DNA from: Bacteroidales bacterium
GTDB lineage: Bacteria > Bacteroidota > Bacteroidia > Bacteroidales > UBA4181
Assembly: GCA_031264715.1 (NCBI GenBank)
Contig: JAISDP010000320.1
Span: 1 to 8,096, forward strand
DNA: 8,096 nucleotides
Direction: 5' to 3'
Shown: piece after piece, positions 6,388 to 8,096 of the stretch
Layout of the letters: each line of letters starts with the position of its first letter
Position numbering within the stretch: position 1 is the stretch's first letter
Made by a program: the position numbers and the translations under genes
The notes under the pieces: generated by a model
Told to the model about the DNA's origin: nothing
The model's database searches: none
The model's input: the letters and a program-made list of their open reading frames with translations, nothing else

Positions 6388-6419
6388 AAAAGCCCTGCAA
6401 TCATTTGATCGCAGGGCTT
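6388..6419 (-). terminator. Terminator for the tRNA-Ser transcript
   Basis: Read on the minus strand, AAGCCCTGC and GCAGGGCTT form a perfect 9-bp stem (6411-6419 with 6390-6398). It extends inward with GATC/GATT pairing and is followed by TTTT opposite 6388-6391. It starts about 23 bp past the tRNA 3' end. There is no T-run on the plus-strand side, so it works leftward. Confidence 0.75.
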
Positions 6420-6441
6420 GACTTTTGTCGTCACCTTTTCG

Positions 6442-6528
<87 letters not shown>

Positions 6529-6539
6529 GTTTTGCGGGG

Positions 6540-6569
6540 CAAAGGTAAATAAATTGATCAGATAAACAA
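6540..6569 (-). promoter_or_regulatory. Promoter of tRNA-Ser
   Basis: On the minus strand TTG (6569-6567), a 19-bp spacer and TACCTTTG (6547-6540) match the Bacteroidetes -33/-7 promoter, with the -7 box 11 bp upstream of the tRNA 5' end. Start of transcription would fall a few bases before the mature tRNA, typical for tRNA genes. Confidence 0.75.
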
Positions 6570-6587
6570 CACTTCCTTAAAAAAATG

Positions 6588-6595
6588 TATTTTTG
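6588..6595 (+). promoter_or_regulatory. -7 element of the TlpA-like lipoprotein gene
   Basis: TATTTTTG matches TAnnTTTG exactly and lies 24 bp upstream of ATG 6620. No -33 TTG is seen at standard spacing. The upstream in-frame TTG (6593-6595) falls inside this box and would precede the RNA start, which supports ATG 6620 as the translation start. The element is back-to-back with the tRNA promoter. Confidence 0.55.
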
Positions 6596-6619
6596 CAGAT
6601 ATTTATCAAATTTCGGTTG

Positions 6620-7831
6620 ATGAGGAATCATATCATGCTGATGTTTTTGGGAGTTTTATCCGCCTGTTCGTCGCCTGTTAACCGGTTGACGGACGGGCCG
6701 TGGCGCGGTGTTTTCCATGTGCAGGATGCGGAGATCCCGTTTCTTTTTGAAGTAAAGGCGGCCGATACGGGAAATCCCACAGTGACGCTGATCAACGGCG
6801 AAGAGCGTATTGATTTGGCGGATGTGACCTGTCGCAACGATTCGGCAATTATACCCGTTAAGGCTTACGATGCCGTGATGGAAGCCCTGATAGACGGGGA
6901 CAGGATGAGCGGCAGGCTGGTGAAGCTTTATTCCAACCGCCCGGACGGACAGGTGCCGTTCACTGCGCAGAAAGGCGCGGCCCCCCGTTTTGCGGATACC
7001 GGCGAAAAAGCGACCGCGTCGCTGGATGGACGCTGGGAAGTCACTGTTCCCGAAAGGGCGCAACAGGTCGGCGTATTCGCACAAAAGGACAATGGTTACC
7101 TCGCCGGCACCATCCTCACATCCACGGGCGATTATCGCTACCTGGAAGGAACCGTACAGGGCGACCGCTTTTACTTGTCGACCTTCGGCGGCATGACGCC
7201 CTGCCTGATCCGCGGGCAGTTTACAGGCGCCGATGCGTTTACTGCCGAGTTGATCACTCCCGGCGGCGTGTCGAAATTCGAAGGCGCGCGCAACCCTGAT
7301 GCTTCGTTGCCCGACGCTTACGCCATGACTTCGCTCAAACCGGGTTATACGTCGCTTGGCTTCCGCCTTCCCGGCCTTGACGGCAGGGAGGTGTCGCTGG
7401 ACGACCCGAAATACAGGGGAAAGGTAGTCATTGTCTCGTTGCTGGGCAGTTGGTGTCCTAACTGTATGGACGAAACTGCCTTTTTGTCGCCCTGGTACAC
7501 AGCCAACCGCACACGCGGCGTGGAGGTCGTAGGATTGGCGTTCGAACGGAAGGACGATATCGAATACGCGCGAAAGCAGCTATCGGTACTGATAGAGCGG
7601 TTCGGCGTAACGTACGACATATTGTTTGCAGGGAAGGCGGGCGACGAAACAGCAGCAAGGGTTCTGCCGGAACTGACAAAACTGATGTCATACCCGACCA
7701 CTATTTTTGTCGATAAAAAAGGACAGGTACGAAAAATTCACACCGGTTTTAACGGCCCTGCCACAGGTAAGTTTTACGAAGAATTTAAGACCGGTTTTAA
7801 CCGGACGGTCAATGATTTAATTGCCGAATGA
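6620..7831 (+). CDS. Lipoprotein thioredoxin-fold protein, TlpA/peroxiredoxin-like disulfide reductase
   Basis: The 403-aa product is a membrane-anchored, periplasm-facing thiol-disulfide oxidoreductase. A signal peptide ends in lipobox L-S-A-C (Cys16). Two beta-rich regions follow, about 25-120 and 136-225; the second holds T-G-D-Y-R-Y-L-E-G and a nearby L-S-T-F-G-G, typical of the N-terminal part of Bacteroidetes TlpA-like lipoproteins. The thioredoxin/redoxin domain spans about 240-400, with W-C-P-N-C at 278-282 (Cys279, Cys282) and the cis-proline Pro359 in S-Y-P-T-T-I-F-V-D. Both catalytic cysteines are intact, so redox activity is plausible; reductase versus isomerase cannot be told. 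The frame is open upstream to TTG 6593, but that codon lies in the -7 box, so ATG 6620 is preferred. It is divergent from tRNA-Ser and no partner (for example a DsbD-like donor) is visible. Confidence 0.9.
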   Translation: MRNHIMLMFLGVLSACSSPVNRLTDGPWRGVFHVQDAEIPFLFEVKAADTGNPTVTLINGEERIDLADVTCRNDSAIIPVKAYDAVMEALIDGDRMSGRLVKLYSNRPDGQVPFTAQKGAAPRFADTGEKATASLDGRWEVTVPERAQQVGVFAQKDNGYLAGTILTSTGDYRYLEGTVQGDRFYLSTFGGMTPCLIRGQFTGADAFTAELITPGGVSKFEGARNPDASLPDAYAMTSLKPGYTSLGFRLPGLDGREVSLDDPKYRGKVVIVSLLGSWCPNCMDETAFLSPWYTANRTRGVEVVGLAFERKDDIEYARKQLSVLIERFGVTYDILFAGKAGDETAARVLPELTKLMSYPTTIFVDKKGQVRKIHTGFNGPATGKFYEEFKTGFNRTVNDLIAE

Positions 7832-7889
7832 TGAATGGTTCACCGAAACCCTCGACAGGTTCATTGGTTCCTGCGCCGTAAGAAAATTT

Positions 7890-7911
7890 TACCAAAGGGC
7901 AATGTTTGGTA
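7890..7911. repeat. Inverted repeat downstream of the TlpA-like gene
   Basis: TACCAAA (7890-7896) and TTTGGTA (7905-7911) pair across an 8-base loop, about 60 bp after the stop at 7831. Only CTTTT follows at 7914-7918, so it is at best a weak terminator. Just before it, CAGGTTC at about 7855-7861 has its reverse complement GAACCTG at about 7934-7940, a wider and looser inverted pair around the same place. Confidence 0.4.
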
Positions 7912-8004
7912 CGGCTTTTGCGGGGAGAATCCGAACCTGATATGGAAAAGCAAGTATTAAGTATAAATATAATAAATAATAAATAATCAATTAAAAAGTT
8001 AGAA

Positions 8005-8096
8005 ATGATGAAAACAATAAACAAGTTTTTGGTTTTATTGATGCTGGCAGTTCCTTTTGTGGGATTTACCGGATGTAGCAAGGATGATGACAAGGA
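8005..8096 (+). CDS. N-terminus of a probable surface-exposed lipoprotein (partial)
   Basis: ATG 8005 (or the adjacent ATG 8008) opens a frame running off the right edge after 30 codons. The peptide M-M-K-T-I-N-K-F-L-V-L-L-M-L-A-V-P has a basic start and hydrophobic core. It ends in F-T-G-C, an acceptable signal peptidase II lipobox with Cys24. The residues after Cys24 are S-K-D-D-D-K, matching the acidic lipoprotein export signal that sends Bacteroidetes lipoproteins to the cell surface. The leader is A/T-rich (AATAAATAATAAATAATC) with no strong Shine-Dalgarno. The functional domain lies outside the window, so no role is assigned. Confidence 0.75.
   Translation, partial: MMKTINKFLVLLMLAVPFVGFTGCSKDDDK

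Noticed and set aside
7809..8093. 94-codon minus-strand open frame at the right end
   Set aside because: It is antisense to the start of the lipoprotein with a clear signal peptide and lipobox, and covers an A/T-rich leader.

Overview
The window looks like chromosomal DNA from a member of the Bacteroidota, most likely the order Bacteroidales. Four things point there. Several promoters match the Bacteroidetes -7 motif TAnnTTTG, two of them with a TTG/TTTG element 19 bp upstream. Most gene starts lack a strong Shine-Dalgarno and have A/T-rich leaders instead. A TamA-type barrel protein carries a lipoprotein signal. A lipoprotein at the right end has the acidic C-S-K-D-D-D sequence typical of surface-exported Bacteroidetes lipoproteins. 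I cannot name a genus.

Layout. The last 51 codons of an unrecognised gene (to 158) are followed by guaA (GMP synthase, 320-1840). A large BamA/TamA-family outer-membrane lipoprotein of the TamL type follows 35 bp later (1876-4362), probably co-transcribed. Next come about 1.36 kb with no convincing large gene (4363-5724). This stretch holds a single copy of a 41-bp repeat family, a strong inverted repeat, a cluster of REP-like hairpins (4476-4746), a clean 7 x 41 bp tandem array with decayed flanks (4937-5223), a textbook Bacteroidetes promoter (5372-5402) driving a 49-codon ORF or short RNA, and a terminator-like hairpin overlapping that ORF's 3' end. A small 8-stranded outer-membrane barrel gene (5725-6306) ends in a strong intrinsic terminator. 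A tRNA-Ser(GCU) gene lies on the minus strand (6442-6528) with its own promoter and terminator. Divergent from it is a lipoprotein thioredoxin of the TlpA type (6620-7831). The window ends in the first 30 codons of another lipoprotein (8005 onward).

How the genes relate. guaA is purine housekeeping. The other recognisable proteins belong to the cell envelope: a barrel-assembly lipoprotein, a small barrel, a thiol-disulfide lipoprotein and a probable surface lipoprotein. The spacing and the terminators suggest mostly independent transcription units rather than one pathway operon. I see no convincing new multi-gene system. The least explained parts are the repeat-rich gap, the short transcription unit at its right end, and the unusual repeat-flanked 5' end of the tamL-like gene.
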